From contig NZ_CP163528.1 of assembly GCF_041081105.1 (NCBI RefSeq), forward strand, positions 2,418,001 through 2,482,000: DNA of 64,000 bases, read 5' to 3'. The notes under the pieces are model-generated. The model searched no databases. It worked only from the letters and a program-made list of their open reading frames with translations, and had not been told where the DNA came from. Positions within the stretch are counted from its first letter, which is position 1. Each line of letters begins with the position of its first letter. The translations under genes and the position numbers were made by a program. This DNA is from Promicromonospora sp. Populi (GTDB taxonomy: Bacteria > Actinomycetota > Actinomycetes > Actinomycetales > Cellulomonadaceae). This document shows, piece by piece, positions 16,718 to 25,482 of the stretch.

Positions 16718-17868
16718 TCGGTGCCCAGGGCGTCGACGAGCACCTGCTGCGGCACCGCGCCGGCCGCGATCCGGCCGTCGTCGGCGATGATGACGCCACC
16801 GACGGCGAACGGGACGTGCGTGCCGGAACCGAACTCGCCCGACACCGGTTCGCCGATCTGGCCGAGCAGCCCGTCCAGATCCTGCCCGGACTCGGCGGAG
16901 CCCTCGGGCAGTGCGCCCGCGGGGGCCCCCGGTGCGTCGGCAGGAGCCGCGCCGATCACCACCGTGTCCCAGCCGTCGCCGACGGTCGTCAGACCCTGCT
17001 CGGTGCCCGGCTCTGTTCCCTCGGCACCGCTCTCGGCGCCGGCGCGCTCACCCGCCGCCCCGGCGAGGTCGCCCGCCTCGGTGGTCTCGACCTCGGCGCC
17101 CTCCGGCGGCGTGAACTCGAAGAGGTCCGCATCCTGCGCACCGACCTCGAACTCGACGAAACCGAGCGACAGGACCGGGTCGGAGCTGCCGTTGGCGAAC
17201 ACGTCGAACCGCAGCGGGACGCGCGTCTCCTCGTCGATCGCCACCGTGACCTCCCGCAGCAGCGTCTTCTCCGCCGGCTTCGGCGTCAGCACGAGCTCGT
17301 AGGCGGCACGGCCCGCGACGCGCGCCGTGCCGTCCACGACGATGTCGCTGGTCGGGCGCAGGCGCTCGATGATCTCGGTCGCGGCCTGCGACGGGTCGGC
17401 CAGCCCGTTCGTCATCTCGCCTGCTGCCGAGCCCCCGGCGTGCTCACGGGCTGCCGCGAGGTCGGCCTCGTCCCAGGTGACGTGCTGCACGGTGTTCTCC
17501 TGCGAGTCGTAGGCCCACGCCTCGTCCGGGGTCTTCACGAACGTCAGCTCGGACGACTGCCGCTCGACCTGGACCCTGGCGCTCTCCTCGCCGTCGTGGA
17601 ACACCCGCACCGCGTCGAAGTCGAGCAGCTCCGCGTCGATCGGCGTCCCAGGGACCGAGGGCAGCCCGAGCTCGTTCTGCACCTCGGCCACCCCCGCGAA
17701 CGCGGGCGGCCGGGCCTCCAGAGCCGATGCCACCAGCTGCTCGGCGTCGATGGCGGGAAGCACCGGATCGTCGTCCGCGCCCGCGGGCAGCGCGGTCAGC
17801 GCCAGACCTGCGATTCCGGCGGCGATGCCCGTCCCGGCAGCGATCAGCGCCTTTGTGCTCGGCCTCAT
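16714..17868 (-). CDS. LolA-like / RseB-like secreted protein
   Basis: A 384-residue protein with an N-terminal signal segment (ALIAAGTGIAAGIAGLALTA) and a LolA/LppX-type beta half-barrel recognisable in the order of strands (VRVFHDGEESARVQVERQSS, ELVLTPK, VPLRFDVFANG). Homologues bind lipids or lipoproteins outside the membrane; in Gram-positives they are predicted to work with ABC exporters. The C-terminus ends with GGVIIADDGRIAAGAVPQQV, resembling an anchor seen in this family. ATG 17868 has AAGGAG at six bases. It is first in a three-gene operon (LolA-like, ATPase, permease), divergent from a two-component system. Confidence 0.75.
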   Translation of the reverse strand: MRPSTKALIAAGTGIAAGIAGLALTALPAGADDDPVLPAIDAEQLVASALEARPPAFAGVAEVQNELGLPSVPGTPIDAELLDFDAVRVFHDGEESARVQVERQSSELTFVKTPDEAWAYDSQENTVQHVTWDEADLAAAREHAGGSAAGEMTNGLADPSQAATEIIERLRPTSDIVVDGTARVAGRAAYELVLTPKPAEKTLLREVTVAIDEETRVPLRFDVFANGSSDPVLSLGFVEFEVGAQDADLFEFTPPEGAEVETTEAGDLAGAAGERAGAESGAEGTEPGTEQGLTTVGDGWDTVVIGAAPADAPGAPAGALPEGSAESGQDLDGLLGQIGEPVSGEFGSGTHVPFAVGGVIIADDGRIAAGAVPQQVLVDALGTE

Positions 17869-17943
17869 GTCCCGCTCCTTCGCTCGTGGATCCAGTGTGC
17901 TGCATCCGTCTGTTTGGTCTACCTGCAACGATGCCCCCCGTCG

Positions 17944-17990
17944 GCTGAGACGGCGCTGAGAAGCCGGCTCAGGCTGAGATGCCGCTGAGA
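17944..17990. promoter_or_regulatory. Four GCTGAGA boxes: likely OmpR-type response-regulator sites
   Basis: GCTGAGA occurs at 17944-17950, 17955-17961, 17973-17979 and 17984-17990. The boxes form two pairs with an 11-base period inside each pair, one helical turn, as expected for tandem binding of an OmpR-family dimer. The last box ends just before the -35 position of a CAAACT -10 box (18018-18023) that lies 7 bases before the response-regulator ATG. The divergent LolA/ABC operon starts 76 bases to the left. Confidence 0.65.
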
Positions 17991-18030
17991 ACAGGACTGG
18001 AGTGCCGCCGCGTACGGCAAACTGGCAGGC

Positions 18031-18714
18031 ATGAGGCCGCAGATACTCGTGGTCGACGACGAGCCGGGCGTGCGCAAGGCGCTGGACCGCGGCCTGCGCG
18101 CCGAGGGCATGGACGTCACGGTCGCCGCCGACGGACCGACCGCGCTGCGGCTGGCGCGCACCGGGTCGTTCGACGCGATCCTGCTGGACATCATGATCCC
18201 CGGCCTGTCCGGGTACCGAGTGCTGCAGGAGCTGCGCGCCGACGGCGTCGCGACACCCGTGCTGTTCGTCTCTGCGAAGGACGGCGAGGTGGACCAGGCC
18301 GACGGGCTCGACCTCGGCGCCGACGGCTACCTGGTCAAGCCGTTCTCCTTCGTGGTGCTGCTCGCCCAGCTGCGTGCCCTCCTGCGCCGCGCCGCGACGG
18401 GAACCACACGGGGCCCGATCCGGCTCGGGCCGCTGACCGTCGACCGCGGGGCGCGGACGGTCCGGTACGACGACGTCGACGTCCCGCTGAGCCCGCGCGA
18501 GTACGCGCTGCTGGCGGCGCTGGCCTCGCGGGCCGGGACCGTGTGGACCAAGCAGGAGCTGCTGGACGAGGTCTGGGGCGACGAGCGGGCAGCGACCAGG
18601 AACGTCGTCGAGGTGTACGTCGGCTACCTGCGGCGCAAGCTGTCCGCCGTCGGCGCCGACGACCTGGTGCGGACCGTCCGGGGGCACGGGTACCGGCTCG
18701 GGGGTCCGGACTAG
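18031..18714 (+). CDS. Response regulator, OmpR family
   Basis: A 227-residue regulator. The receiver domain has the acidic pair Asp9/Asp10, phospho-acceptor Asp53 (LLDIMIP), Ser81 and Lys103 (YLVKPFSF). The C-terminal winged helix includes VPLSPREYALLAALASRAG and VVEVYVGYLRRKL. The kinase gene starts within its stop codon (TAGTG). The GCTGAGA repeats just upstream suggest autoregulation and control of the divergent LolA-ABC operon. Confidence 0.93.
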   Translation: MRPQILVVDDEPGVRKALDRGLRAEGMDVTVAADGPTALRLARTGSFDAILLDIMIPGLSGYRVLQELRADGVATPVLFVSAKDGEVDQADGLDLGADGYLVKPFSFVVLLAQLRALLRRAATGTTRGPIRLGPLTVDRGARTVRYDDVDVPLSPREYALLAALASRAGTVWTKQELLDEVWGDERAATRNVVEVYVGYLRRKLSAVGADDLVRTVRGHGYRLGGPD

Positions 18715-20051
18715 TGCGCAGCGTGTCGCTGCGCCTGCGGATCACCGCCCTCGCCACGGCGATCACGCTGGCCTGCCTGCTGGGTCTGGCGATGGTCGCC
18801 AGCCGGGGTCTCGGGCCCCTCCTCACGCACGCCGTGGACGACGAGCTCCAGGTGGCGCTGAGCGGCGCCGCCCACGACGTCGTCGCCGGCCAGGCACCCG
18901 TCGCGCCCGGCGGAATGGAGGTGCACGTCCTCGACACGGCGGGCGGACCAGTGGACGACGGCGCCCCAGCGGCGCTGTCCCAAGATCAGGTTCGCGCGCT
19001 GAAAGCTGGTACCCCGCTCACCGCGGGCGACCAGCAGCCGGTCCGCTGGCACGGCACCGTCGTCACCGCACCCGACGGGAGCCAGCGGCTCGTGGTCGCC
19101 GGGACCGGGCTCGTGGGCCAGCACGCCGCCGAGGTCGCGGGCGACCGGTGGTTGCTCGTCACCGCGCTCGTCGGGACCGTGGTGGCCGGGGTCGCCATCT
19201 GGTTCGCCGTCGGGTCCGCGCTGCTCCCGGTCGCCCGGATGCGGCAGTCCGTCCGCCAGCTCGCGCCCGGTGCCCGCGTGGAGGTTCCGGGCGCCGCGGC
19301 AGGTGAGCTGCGCGCCCTGGCCGACGACTTCAACGTACTGCTGGACCGGACGGAGGCCACCACGGAACGGCTGCGGCGGTTCACGGGCGATGCGGCGCAC
19401 GAGCTGCGGTCCCCCGTTGCGTCCATCCGCGTGCAGTCCGAGGTCGCGGTAGCCAATCCCGATCCGGTGGTCTCGCAGGAGGTGCACGCCGACGTCCTCG
19501 CGGACGCCGAACGGCTCTCCGCGCTGCTCGACGGGCTGCTGACGCTCGCGCGCTCGGACGCCGGGGAGCTGCCGCCGGCGGACTCCGTCGACCTGGTCGC
19601 CGAGGTGCGTGCCGCGGTGGCGCGCACGGAGGTAGCGCGCACAGAGGTAGTAGACGGGGCGGAGCCGCCGGTGCAGATGGTGGTCAACGCGATGACCGGC
19701 AAAGCCTGGGCGGCCGCCGCGCACACCGAGACCGAGGTCGTACTGGACAACCTCTTGCGCAACGCCTGCCGGTACACCCGGACGCGGGTGGTGGTGTCGG
19801 TCCTGACGAGCCGGACCGGCGTGCGCGTGCTCGTCGACGACGACGGCCCGGGCGTCCGGCCCGAGCACCGGGCGAAAGTCTTCGACCGCTTCTACCGGGT
19901 CTCGGACGACCGTGCGCGCTCGTCCGGCGGCGCCGGCCTCGGCCTGGCCCTGGTCGCGGTGCTCGTCCGGCGCAGGGGCGGTCGGGTCGCCGTCGGCGAG
20001 TCGCCCGACGGCGGCGCCCGGTTCACCGTCGTCTGGCCCCGGGCAGACTGA
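18714..20051 (+). CDS. Sensor histidine kinase
   Basis: A 445-residue membrane kinase. The start GTG 18714 shares its G with the stop codon of the response regulator. There are two membrane segments (about residues 8-28 and 143-165) flanking a 110-residue extracytoplasmic sensor. A HAMP linker follows, then the H-box FTGDAAHELRSPVASIRVQS, N-box NLLRNACRYT, G1 box DDDGPGVRP and G2 box GGAGLGLALV. The extracellular sensor plus the divergent LolA-like/ABC exporter suggest a cell-envelope or antimicrobial-stress response; this is inferred from context. Confidence 0.93.
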   Translation: MRSVSLRLRITALATAITLACLLGLAMVASRGLGPLLTHAVDDELQVALSGAAHDVVAGQAPVAPGGMEVHVLDTAGGPVDDGAPAALSQDQVRALKAGTPLTAGDQQPVRWHGTVVTAPDGSQRLVVAGTGLVGQHAAEVAGDRWLLVTALVGTVVAGVAIWFAVGSALLPVARMRQSVRQLAPGARVEVPGAAAGELRALADDFNVLLDRTEATTERLRRFTGDAAHELRSPVASIRVQSEVAVANPDPVVSQEVHADVLADAERLSALLDGLLTLARSDAGELPPADSVDLVAEVRAAVARTEVARTEVVDGAEPPVQMVVNAMTGKAWAAAAHTETEVVLDNLLRNACRYTRTRVVVSVLTSRTGVRVLVDDDGPGVRPEHRAKVFDRFYRVSDDRARSSGGAGLGLALVAVLVRRRGGRVAVGESPDGGARFTVVWPRAD

Positions 20052-20103
20052 GCAACCGACCGATGTCACAGGGCGCAAGCCTGGACGACCCTGGGCGGGG
20101 CGA

Positions 20104-20109
20104 TAGCGT
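20104..20109 (+). promoter_or_regulatory. Leaderless -10 box (TAGCGT) for the TauE-type permease
   Basis: TAGCGT ends 6 bases before GTG 20116; no ribosome site. Confidence 0.55.
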
Positions 20110-20115
20110 GGCGAC

Positions 20116-20862
20116 GTGGAGACGACGGCGCTGATCGCAGCCTGCGTGGCCGTAGTCGTCGGCGCGGGCCTGCAGCGGATCGCCGGGATGGGCCTCGGCA
20201 TGGTGGCCGCCCCGGTGCTCACGGTGTTCCTCGGCGCGTCGCTCGGCGTGCTGATCAGCAACGTCGCGGCGATCGTCACGGCTCTGATCATCCTGCGTGC
20301 CCTGCGGGACCGGGTGGAGTGGCGGCGGGTGCTGACGATCCTGCCGCTGATGCTCGTCGGCTCGATCCTGGGCGCCCTGACCGTGCGCGAGGCCGACTCC
20401 TCGTGGCTGGACGTGATCGTGGGCGGGTCGGTGCTGATCGCGCTGGCCGCCTCGGCCGTGCTGCGCCGGCGGGTGACGATCAAGGGCCGGCCCGTCGCCG
20501 TGATCACGGGCCTGGCGGCCGGCTTCATGAACACGACGTCGGGCGTCGCCGCGCCCGCGTGGACGGCGTACGCGCTGGCCACGCGCTGGGACCACCGCTC
20601 GTTCGCCGCGACCCTGCAGCCGCTATTCGTGGTCATGAACGTGATGTCGGTGGCCACCAAGCTGGGCTTCGGCGCGATCCCGTCCGGCTCCGCACCGGCG
20701 TGGTGGGTCTGGCCGGTGCTCCTCGCCGGGGTGCTCGCCGGCGTGGCGCTCGGCACCGTCCTGGCCCGCCGCGTGCCGACCCGGGTCGCATCCATCATCG
20801 CGCTGACGGTAGCCGTGGCGGGCGCGGTGACGGCCCTGACCCGGGGCCTGCTCACCCTCTGA
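20116..20862 (+). CDS. TauE/SafE-family sulfite/anion exporter
   Basis: A 248-residue permease with about eight hydrophobic segments. The family repeats are visible as RIAGMGLGMVAAPVLTVFLG in the first half and AAGFMNTTSGVAAPAWTAYA in the second. Members export sulfite, sulfoacetate or other small organosulfur anions. It lies one base from the convergent tctA stop. The substrate cannot be decided here. Confidence 0.85.
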   Translation: METTALIAACVAVVVGAGLQRIAGMGLGMVAAPVLTVFLGASLGVLISNVAAIVTALIILRALRDRVEWRRVLTILPLMLVGSILGALTVREADSSWLDVIVGGSVLIALAASAVLRRRVTIKGRPVAVITGLAAGFMNTTSGVAAPAWTAYALATRWDHRSFAATLQPLFVVMNVMSVATKLGFGAIPSGSAPAWWVWPVLLAGVLAGVALGTVLARRVPTRVASIIALTVAVAGAVTALTRGLLTL

Positions 20863-20863
20863 G

Positions 20864-22372
20864 TCAGTCGTCCTCGACGAAGACCTCGTCTCGTTTGCGC
20901 CGGATCGCCGGAAGCATCGCGATCACCAACGCGAGAGCGGCGACCACGAGCAGCGCCGCCGAGATCGGGCGCGTCAGGAACACGGTGGGGTCTCCGTGCG
21001 AGATGAGCAGCGCCCGGCGGAGATGGTCCTCCAGGAGCGGCCCGAGCACAAAGCCGAGCAGCAGCGGCGCGGGCTCGCACCCACATCGGATGAGTACAAA
21101 CGCACCCACGCCGAGGACCGCCATGACGACCACGTGGAACGGGTTCTGGTCGACCGCGTAGGTGCCGAGGCAGGCGAACGCGATGATCGCGGGGAACATC
21201 ACCGAGTACGGCACGTCGAGCAGCTTCACCCACAGCCGGATCAGGGGCAGGTTCAGCACAAGGAGCAGCGCGTTGCCGATGAACATGGACGCGATGAGTC
21301 CCCAGACGAGCTCGGGCTGGTCCGACATGACGCTCGGTCCGGGCTGGATGCCCTGGACGATGAGGGCACTGAGCAGCAACGCCATCACGGGGTGTGCCGG
21401 CAGGCCCAGCGCGAGCAACGGCACGAACGACGTCTGAGCGGCCGCGTTGTTCGCCGACTCCGGCCCTGCCACCCCCTCGATCGCGCCCCGGCCGAACTGC
21501 TCCGGGTGCTTCGAGATCCGCTTCTCCACGGCATACGCCCCGTAGGAGGCGAGCACGTGCCCGCCACCCGGCAGCACCCCGAGCACCGACCCGAGCCCCG
21601 TCGCACGCAGCACGGGGCCGACCATCCGGCGTCGGTCCTCCCGGGTGGGCCACAGGTTCTCGACCTTCGCCGCGACCCGGACCCGGGTGCGCGGGTCGTG
21701 CAGGTTCTTCAGGATCTCGGCGATGCCGAACACGGCGACCGCGACGGCCACGAAGCTCAGCCCGGCCCACAGCTCGCGGACCCCGAACGTAAAGCGCGGC
21801 ACCGCCGTGTACAGGTCCTGGCCGATCATGCCGAGCAGGATGCCGAGCACGATCATCGCGAGGGCCTTGACCGTGGAGCCGCTGGCCAGCGCGATGGATG
21901 CCACCAGGCCGAGCACCACCACCGCGAACATCTCGGCGGAGCCGAAGGTCAGCGCCGCGGTGGCGAGGGGGGCTGCCGCGGCCGCCAGCACGAACGTCCC
22001 GACGAGGCCCGCGAAGAACGAGCCGAGCGCCGCCGCCGCGAGCGCCACGCCGGCCCGTCCCTGCCGGGCCATCGGGTGCCCGTCGATAGCCGTCACCGCC
22101 GACGACGACTCCCCGGGGATGTTCAGCAGGATCGCCGTGGTCGAGCCGCCGTACTGCGCGCCGTAGTAGATGCCGGCGAGCATGATGATGCCCGTCACCG
22201 AGTCGTCGAAGGTGAAGGTCAGCGGCAGGAGAAGGGCGATCGACGCCGTCGGGCCGATGCCGGGCAGCACCCCGACCGCCGTGCCGAGGAACACACCCAG
22301 CATGCAGAACAGCAGGTTGTGCAGGACGAACGCCTGGGAGAAGCCGAGCGCGAGGTTGTCGAGAAGTTCCAT
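20864..22372 (-). CDS. tctA: Tripartite tricarboxylate transporter, large permease TctA
   Basis: A 502-residue, roughly twelve-segment protein. [20 protein letters not shown] and [20 protein letters not shown] are signature stretches of Tct[21 protein letters not shown] is the matching repeat in the second half. It carries the transport path for a carboxylate, driven by the ion gradient, with substrate delivered by TctC. The start ATG 22372 lies one base after the tctB stop. The order tctC-tctB-tctA is the usual one. Confidence 0.93.
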   Translation of the reverse strand: MELLDNLALGFSQAFVLHNLLFCMLGVFLGTAVGVLPGIGPTASIALLLPLTFTFDDSVTGIIMLAGIYYGAQYGGSTTAILLNIPGESSSAVTAIDGHPMARQGRAGVALAAAALGSFFAGLVGTFVLAAAAAPLATAALTFGSAEMFAVVVLGLVASIALASGSTVKALAMIVLGILLGMIGQDLYTAVPRFTFGVRELWAGLSFVAVAVAVFGIAEILKNLHDPRTRVRVAAKVENLWPTREDRRRMVGPVLRATGLGSVLGVLPGGGHVLASYGAYAVEKRISKHPEQFGRGAIEGVAGPESANNAAAQTSFVPLLALGLPAHPVMALLLSALIVQGIQPGPSVMSDQPELVWGLIASMFIGNALLLVLNLPLIRLWVKLLDVPYSVMFPAIIAFACLGTYAVDQNPFHVVVMAVLGVGAFVLIRCGCEPAPLLLGFVLGPLLEDHLRRALLISHGDPTVFLTRPISAALLVVAALALVIAMLPAIRRKRDEVFVEDD

Positions 22373-22373
22373 C

Positions 22374-22934
22374 TCACCCACCCAGCCATTCGCCGAAGAG
22401 CGGCAGGCGCAGCTGCAGCGCCAGCACAAAGATGACCCAGCACAGCGCGGTCAGCCCCACCGAGATCACCAGGACCCGGCGCCACGACACCCCGTCCCGC
22501 GCGAGGGCGGCCAGCAGCACCGCCCCGAACGTGGCGAGGATGACGCCGAGCCCGTCGATGGTCGCGGCGAAGAAGACGATCGCCGCGGAGATCATCACCA
22601 GCGGCCGCCACTCCAGCCCGGCGAGGGGGCGCGGGTCGGGTTGGTCGACGACGGGGTGGTCGACGACGGGTTGGTCGACGACGTCCGCGTCGACTCCCGC
22701 ATCAGCTCGATCGTCGATTCGCTCGTCGACTTCTTTGTCCGACGGCGCCGCGTCGGTGACGTCGTCCGACGGCGCCGCGTCGGTGACGAAGTCGGACGAC
22801 GCCGGGTCCGGCGCGACGTACGCCTTGACGACGCACACCGCACCGAGCACCGCCAGGAGCAGGCCGAGGACCAGCGGCAGGTAGCCGGGGCCCATGTCGA
22901 GCAGCTCGCCGAGCTCGTAGCCGAGCGCACCCAC
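22374..22934 (-). CDS. tctB: Tripartite tricarboxylate transporter, small permease TctB (start uncertain)
   Basis: The small membrane subunit, four segments. [20 protein letters not shown] is the family signature. The first usual start codon is GTG 22934, but homology reaches further upstream: the 26 codons before it read RPGSTSDLVAGLIFLGLGAA and onward, a typical first TctB helix, without any ATG, GTG or TTG. GGGAGG (23018-23023) sits 5 bases before an ATC codon at 23012, so an unusual start there, or CTG 23003, is likely. Between helices 2 and 3 lies a 50-residue acidic insert with repeats (DAAPSD, VVDQPVVDHP). Confidence 0.8.
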   Translation of the reverse strand: MGALGYELGELLDMGPGYLPLVLGLLLAVLGAVCVVKAYVAPDPASSDFVTDAAPSDDVTDAAPSDKEVDERIDDRADAGVDADVVDQPVVDHPVVDQPDPRPLAGLEWRPLVMISAAIVFFAATIDGLGVILATFGAVLLAALARDGVSWRRVLVISVGLTALCWVIFVLALQLRLPLFGEWLGG

Positions 22935-23013
22935 GGCGAACGCCGCACCGAGACCAAGGAAGATCAGGCCCGCGACGAGGTCGCTCGTCGAGCCGGGCCG
23001 CAGCGCGCGGATC

Positions 23014-24012
23014 TCAGCCTCCCTGCGAGCCGATGACCTCGGACCAGGTCGCGATCTGCTCCGTCAGCAGCGCGGTGTGCGCCTCGGGCGTCGCCTGGTC
23101 GAGCGCTACGGGGGTGGTACCGAGCTCCGCCATATCGTCGATGACCGACTGGTCCGCGAGCGCGGTCTGGAGCGCTGCGGTGAGCGCCTCCACCACCTCG
23201 TCCGGCGTCTCGGCCGGTACGTACAGGCCGTGCCACACGGAGACCGCGATGTCGGGCTGGCCCGCCTCGGCGGTGGTGGGCAGGTCGGGCAGGGCGTCGA
23301 TGCGTTCCGGCGTGGTGACCGCGTACGCCTTGACCGTGCCGTCCGTGATCTGGCTGGTCGTGTTGGTGGTCTGGTCGCACATGAAGTCGACCTGGCTGCC
23401 GATCAGGTCCTCGATGGCCAGGGCCGTGCCGTCATAGGGGACCGTCGTCACCTCGACGCCGAGGGCGTTCGTCAGGAGGCGCCCGCAGAGGTCGGAGGCG
23501 GCGCCCTCGCCCGCGGTCGCCATCGTCACCTCGTCCTGGTTCTCCTGGACGTAGGTCACGAGGTCCTCGAGCGTGTCCGGCTCGAAGTCGGGGCGCGCGA
23601 TGATCGTCATGGGCACCTCGGTGACCAGGCCGATCGTGCGGAAGTCCGTCAGCGGGTCATAGGCCAGGTTCTCGCCGTAGAGGGCGGGCGCCGTCGACAT
23701 GCCGATGTGGTGCATGAGCACGGTGTAGCCGTCGGGGTCGGCGGTGGCTGCCTGGCCCGCACCGACGGTGCCGCCGGCGCCGTCGACGTTCTGGACCACG
23801 ATCTGCACGCCGAGCTCCTCGGCCATGGGCTCGGCGATCATCCGGGTCACGGTGTCGGTGGGACCGCCCGCCGAGAACGGCACGATCACCTCGATGTCGC
23901 CGTCGGGGTACGCGGCGGGGTCAGCGCCCGAGGAACAGGCGGCCAGCACGATGCCGAGGCCGGCCAGCGCGGCGAAGCGCGCGGCGGTCTTCCGGGGTCC
24001 GGCGGGGGTCAT
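23014..24012 (-). CDS. tctC: Tripartite tricarboxylate transporter substrate-binding lipoprotein TctC
   Basis: A 332-residue extracytoplasmic solute-binding protein of the Bug family. The signal peptide ends in the lipobox LAAC (Cys about residue 26). The two substrate loops of the family are visible as VIVPFSAGGPTDTVTRMIAE and TMATAGEGAASDLCGRLLTN. It captures a carboxylate and hands it to TctAB. ATG 24012 follows GGAG at the usual distance. It is divergent from the unknown membrane protein at 24166. Confidence 0.92.
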   Translation of the reverse strand: MTPAGPRKTAARFAALAGLGIVLAACSSGADPAAYPDGDIEVIVPFSAGGPTDTVTRMIAEPMAEELGVQIVVQNVDGAGGTVGAGQAATADPDGYTVLMHHIGMSTAPALYGENLAYDPLTDFRTIGLVTEVPMTIIARPDFEPDTLEDLVTYVQENQDEVTMATAGEGAASDLCGRLLTNALGVEVTTVPYDGTALAIEDLIGSQVDFMCDQTTNTTSQITDGTVKAYAVTTPERIDALPDLPTTAEAGQPDIAVSVWHGLYVPAETPDEVVEALTAALQTALADQSVIDDMAELGTTPVALDQATPEAHTALLTEQIATWSEVIGSQGG

Positions 24013-24165
24013 GTCCGTCTCCGATCAGCTTTGATCCGGTGAAGCGGTTGAGACCGTGACAGTACCGCCGCGCATGTGACGCCCGCCACAAACTCGGCAC
24101 GGCTTGATCGAACGGTGACCTGGGCAGTCATCGACGGCAGTGGGGGTTACCGCAATACTTACCGC

Positions 24166-25410
24166 GTGATCCGGATCCTGCGCTCCCTGTCGGTCGGGTT
24201 CGCCCTGGCCTGCGCCCTGCTGGCGCCCCTCGGGCTGGGCCACGACGACCCCGGCTGGTGGCTGCCCACTGCAGCGATCATCGCCATCTCGACGATCGTC
24301 CTGACGGGAATCGCGGGCGCCGCCGCGAACGCGGCCGGGATGGGTGCGCTGCGCCCCGCGCCGTCGGCCGACACCATCGCCACCGCGGAGCGCGAGGGGC
24401 GTCTGCACCTGGCCAAGGTCCTGGACATCAAGTCCACCGGGACCCTGATCAACAACAACCCGGTGGCCGAGCTGCGGCTCGTCGTCGCGACGTCGGCCCG
24501 CGCGCCGTACACGACCCGGACCCGCGCGCTGATCGACCAGGTGCGGCTGCCGCAGTTCCAGCCGGGCAACATCGTGGTGGTGCTGCAGGACAAGGCTGAC
24601 GCCCCGCGGGTGGCTCTGGTCCAGTCGCCGCCCCAGAGCTGGCGGGAGAAGGCAGAGAAGGCCGAGGACAGCGCCCGCATCAGCCGGCTGGGCGACGCCC
24701 CCGAGTGGTCCGGGCCGGCGCCGTCGTCCGGCGGGATGCGGGACGCCCGGGGGATCCTGCGGATCCCCGCAGCGGTGCTCGTCCTGCTCCTGGTCGTCGG
24801 CTTCGCCGCGCGCCTCTACCCGGTGCGGGCCGACATCACCGCGATCGTCACCGGCACGCCGCTGGCCGAGGTCGCCGCGGCCCAGGAGCTGCGTGTCGCC
24901 AGGGAGAACAGCACGCTGAACCCGGAGCGCGTGCAAGAAGTGATCGACGACTTCGTGGCCGAGGCGGGGCACAGCCGCTTCACGAGCGTCCGCCTCGGCT
25001 GGACACACGCCTCGGCCACCATGCCGACCGCGCCCGGTGCGAACACTACGGACGACCTCACCTGGAGGAACGGCGGGGTCTCGGGACACGATCCGTCGTT
25101 GATCCAGCCGAGCGACGACGAGCTGCCGCTGCAGACCTTCGACGCCGCCGACGTCGACTGGGACGAGCTCCTGGGCCTCGCCGACCGGCTGCCGCAGCAG
25201 GCCGGCTTCCAGCCTGACGACGTAGCGATCGTCTTTGTCGAAGTGCCTCCGAGCGCGTTCAACGACGCCAGCCTCCCCTACGAGATCGATGTCTCGGGAT
25301 CGGGCCCCTACTACGACGCGACGGTGACCTACAACCCTGACGGCGAGGTCATCAACATGTACGGCGGGGCCGAGGGGTCCGAGATCGCGGAGTGGGAAGC
25401 CAACCACTGA
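24166..25410 (+). CDS. Membrane protein of unknown function
   Basis: I do not recognise the whole protein (414 residues from GTG 24166). It has two N-terminal hydrophobic segments (about 6-25 and 32-55). A beta-rich cytoplasmic domain follows: LHLAKVLDIKSTGTLINNNP, then LPQFQPGNIVVVL, a pattern common in actinobacterial SHOCT/DUF3592-like proteins. A third segment (IPAAVLVLLLVVGFAARLYP, about 203-222) leads to a 190-residue acidic, probably extracellular, C-terminal domain. The start is chosen because an AATACT box lies 6 bases upstream; an upstream GTG at 24076 would add 30 residues with no conserved feature. Confidence 0.6.
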   Translation: MIRILRSLSVGFALACALLAPLGLGHDDPGWWLPTAAIIAISTIVLTGIAGAAANAAGMGALRPAPSADTIATAEREGRLHLAKVLDIKSTGTLINNNPVAELRLVVATSARAPYTTRTRALIDQVRLPQFQPGNIVVVLQDKADAPRVALVQSPPQSWREKAEKAEDSARISRLGDAPEWSGPAPSSGGMRDARGILRIPAAVLVLLLVVGFAARLYPVRADITAIVTGTPLAEVAAAQELRVARENSTLNPERVQEVIDDFVAEAGHSRFTSVRLGWTHASATMPTAPGANTTDDLTWRNGGVSGHDPSLIQPSDDELPLQTFDAADVDWDELLGLADRLPQQAGFQPDDVAIVFVEVPPSAFNDASLPYEIDVSGSGPYYDATVTYNPDGEVINMYGGAEGSEIAEWEANH

Positions 25411-25423
25411 CGAGCTGGGCCCA

Positions 25424-25482
25424 GGACGCAGGGCTCAGGACAACAGAGCTCAGGACAACAGGGCTCAGAACGACAGGCCTCA
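25424..25482. repeat. 15-bp tandem repeat, 4 copies
   Basis: Units GGACGCAGGGCTCA, GGACAACAGAGCTCA, GGACAACAGGGCTCA and GAACGACAGGCCTCA follow each other between two convergent genes. The last unit overlaps the stop of the nucleotidyltransferase-NUDIX gene. Confidence 0.85.

Noticed and set aside
18711..21770. 1019-codon minus-strand open frame
   Set aside because: Antisense to the histidine kinase and TauE genes and overlapping tctA in another frame; no family motif.
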